Positions 7,300 through 8,437 of a stretch of DNA of 8,437 bases are shown piece by piece. The stretch's first letter is position 1. Every line of letters starts with the position of its first letter. The notes under the pieces were generated by a model. The model did not search any database and had not been told where the DNA came from. It saw only the letters and a program-made list of their open reading frames with translations. The position numbers and the translations under genes are program-made. The stretch spans positions 1 to 8,437 of the forward strand of contig JAGRBM010000495.1 in assembly GCA_020434085.1 (NCBI GenBank), written 5' to 3'. The DNA is from Chrysiogenia bacterium (GTDB taxonomy: Bacteria > JAGRBM01).

Positions 7300-7624
7300 A
7301 TTCTTCCTCGTAGGGATGAAAGAGCGCCCACTCTTCAAAGCCGCCGGCCATGCTCACCACGTCGGCAAATCCCTTGTCCATGAGCACCTGGGTGGCCGCC
7401 ATGCTGGAATTGCCGTGGTAGCAGTAGACCACCAGCGGTTTGCCACGCGGGGTTTCCTTCAGGAATTCCTGGAAGTTGGCATCGCCCAGCGGCACCGCCC
7501 CCGCGATGCGGGCCTCCCTGTGGGATTCGGCGTCGCGAATGTCCACGAACAGGCACTCTCCTGCCTCGTGCAGGGCACGGGCCTCATCGATGTTGATCTG
7601 ACGGATTTTTGCGGGCTCGCTCAC
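7298..7624 (-). CDS. glpE: GlpE-like single-domain rhodanese (sulfurtransferase)
   Basis: A 108-residue cytoplasmic protein with one rhodanese domain, expected to carry persulfide sulfur on a cysteine and pass it to cyanide, thioredoxin or another thiol acceptor. The active-site loop is CYHGNSS with catalytic Cys68 (68-74), the same loop I recall for E. coli GlpE, which is of equal length. Other family marks are VDIRD (27-31) near the start and MAGGFEEW (92-99) near the end. There is no signal peptide. The start is GTG 7624, preceded by AAGGA with 7 bases between; no nearby ATG fits. The symbol rests on loop and size only; there is no glp operon here, so a plain 'rhodanese-domain protein' label is equally fair. 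It converges on the acyl-CoA ligase across a shared terminator and diverges from the metallo-hydrolase. Confidence 0.9.
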   Translation of the reverse strand: MSEPAKIRQINIDEARALHEAGECLFVDIRDAESHREARIAGAVPLGDANFQEFLKETPRGKPLVVYCYHGNSSMAATQVLMDKGFADVVSMAGGFEEWALFHPYEEE

Positions 7625-7652
7625 GGGGTTTTCCTTGCGTAATCAATGCTTA

Positions 7653-7696
7653 CTTTAATGCGGTCGGCGCGCTTTGATCGGGCGGCCTGCTTTGAT
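7653..7696 (+). repeat. Three CTTTRAT direct repeats in the rhodanese/metallo-hydrolase gap
   Basis: CTTTAAT (7653-7659), CTTTGAT (7672-7678) and CTTTGAT (7690-7696) recur at start-to-start distances of 19 and 18 bases in the 143-base divergent gap. The last two extend to GCTTTGAT. Near-regular spacing could mark a regulator site, but the units are short and chance is possible. No clear promoter was found in this gap for either gene; TTGATC (7674-7679), 17 bases, GCATAT (7697-7702) is only a weak candidate for the hydrolase. Confidence 0.3.
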
Positions 7697-7767
7697 GCAT
7701 ATTGTGACCCCCGGCGGGGGTGTGCGCCAGCGGCGCCGCCCCGTCCGAAACGGAGTTGGAGCAAAGC

Positions 7768-8437
7768 ATGATTGACGAAACCATTGTCGTGGGCGCTTTC
7801 CAGTGCAACTGCCGCCTGCTGGTGTGCGAGGAAACAGGGGAGGCAGCCCTCATCGATCCGGGCGACGAGCCTCGCAAAATCCTAGGCGCCATTGAGCGCG
7901 CACAGGCAAACCTCGACAAGCCGCTCAGCGTGAAATACCTGCTGCACACCCACGCCCACCTGGATCACATTGGCGCCACCCGCAACGTGCGCGAGGCACT
8001 GGCCGACACCCAGGGAGAGGTGATCCCCCAGATCTTCCTTCATCAGGGAGACGAACCCCTCTACCGCGCGCTCAAGCAGCAGGGCCAGATGCTGGGCTTT
8101 CGCTACGACGATCCGCTTCCCGTAGATCAGTATTTCGAAGACGAGCAGGACTTGAGCGTCGGGCGCATCAGGATGAGCATCCTCCACACCCCCGGGCATA
8201 GCCCCGGGAGCTGCTGCCTGCGCCTGCACGAAGACTCCGAAGCCGGCAGCACCGAATCGGTCTATTCGGGCGACACGCTCTTTCAGTTCAGCGTGGGTCG
8301 CACCGACCTCATGGGCGGCGACATGGGCGCGCTCATTCGAAGCATCAAGGGCCGGCTGCTCACGTTGGACGACGACACCCGCGTGTGCCCCGGACACGGA
8401 CCCGAGACGAAGATCGGCCTGGAAAAACGGGTCAATC
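7768..8437 (+). CDS. Metallo-beta-lactamase-fold hydrolase, glyoxalase II/YcbL type, last residues cut off
   Basis: The 223 residues in view are nearly the full length for the YcbL-like glyoxalase II group, which hydrolyses thioesters such as S-lactoylglutathione with a two-metal centre in the cytoplasm. Metal ligands are complete: THAHLDH (61-67, with His62, His64, Asp66 and His67), His144 in TPGHSPG, Asp169 in SGDTLF and His210 in PGHG. VGRTDLMGGD (176-185) is the usual GRTD segment. The frame is still open at the edge after EKRVN; relatives commonly end a few residues on with a Pro-Phe/Tyr-Leu-type tail, so little is missing. ATG 7768 follows GGAG (7758-7761) by 6 bases. It diverges from the rhodanese. 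A persulfide dioxygenase (ETHE1-like) or another thioesterase role is possible; sequence alone does not decide. Confidence 0.9.
   Translation, partial: MIDETIVVGAFQCNCRLLVCEETGEAALIDPGDEPRKILGAIERAQANLDKPLSVKYLLHTHAHLDHIGATRNVREALADTQGEVIPQIFLHQGDEPLYRALKQQGQMLGFRYDDPLPVDQYFEDEQDLSVGRIRMSILHTPGHSPGSCCLRLHEDSEAGSTESVYSGDTLFQFSVGRTDLMGGDMGALIRSIKGRLLTLDDDTRVCPGHGPETKIGLEKRVN

Noticed and set aside
7882-8397. Minus-strand open frame of 171 codons across the metallo-hydrolase
   Set aside because: The plus strand there encodes all metal ligands of the hydrolase; the reverse frame has no supporting feature.

Overview
The window is a high-GC bacterial chromosome segment with ordinary housekeeping and accessory genes. 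It is densely coded, has strong G/C bias at third codon positions and uses GGAGG-type ribosome binding sites. The long-chain acyl-CoA ligase type, the polytopic sensor kinase, the chemoreceptor and the GlpE-like rhodanese suggest a Gram-negative, deltaproteobacteria-like organism. That placement is inference only; there is no rRNA or other taxonomic marker here. I see no mobile element, tRNA, rRNA, CRISPR array, integrase or phage gene.

Layout, left to right. (1) 1-3627, minus strand: a sensor histidine kinase (2242-3627) is transcribed leftward. After a 101-base gap comes an ABC-F ATPase of the YkpA/YbiT type (524-2140). It overlaps by one base, in a TGATG, a TrmH/SpoU-family RNA 2'-O-methyltransferase that runs off the left edge (1-524). 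The last two genes form a translation/ribosome-related pair. (2) 3628-3759: a 132-base divergent promoter region. (3) 3760-5232, plus strand: a methyl-accepting chemotaxis protein with a multi-pass membrane sensor, transcribed away from the kinase. (4) 5233-5464: an intergenic region with a hairpin just after the chemoreceptor, a good sigma70-like promoter and a short palindrome over its predicted start site. (5) 5465-7249, plus strand: a long-chain fatty acid-CoA ligase. (6) 7270-7299: a strong bidirectional terminator shared by the converging ligase and rhodanese genes. (7) 7298-7624, minus strand: a single-domain GlpE-like rhodanese. (8) 7625-7767: a 143-base divergent intergenic region with three CTTTRAT repeats. 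(9) 7768 to the right edge, plus strand: a metallo-beta-lactamase-fold hydrolase of the glyoxalase II/YcbL type, missing only its last residues.

How the parts may work together: the methyltransferase and the ABC-F protein both act on RNA or ribosomes and are probably translationally coupled. The kinase and chemoreceptor are both membrane sensors and share a divergent promoter region, but no response regulator or other Che protein is present. The rhodanese and the metallo-hydrolase are divergent and could share sulfur/thiol-ester metabolism. I found no clear new multi-gene system. The most notable point is the ABC-F protein: its second nucleotide-binding domain has lost the Walker A lysine and carries a natural Glu-to-Gln change at the catalytic position. 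All of its departures from consensus fall in one of the two composite ATP sites.
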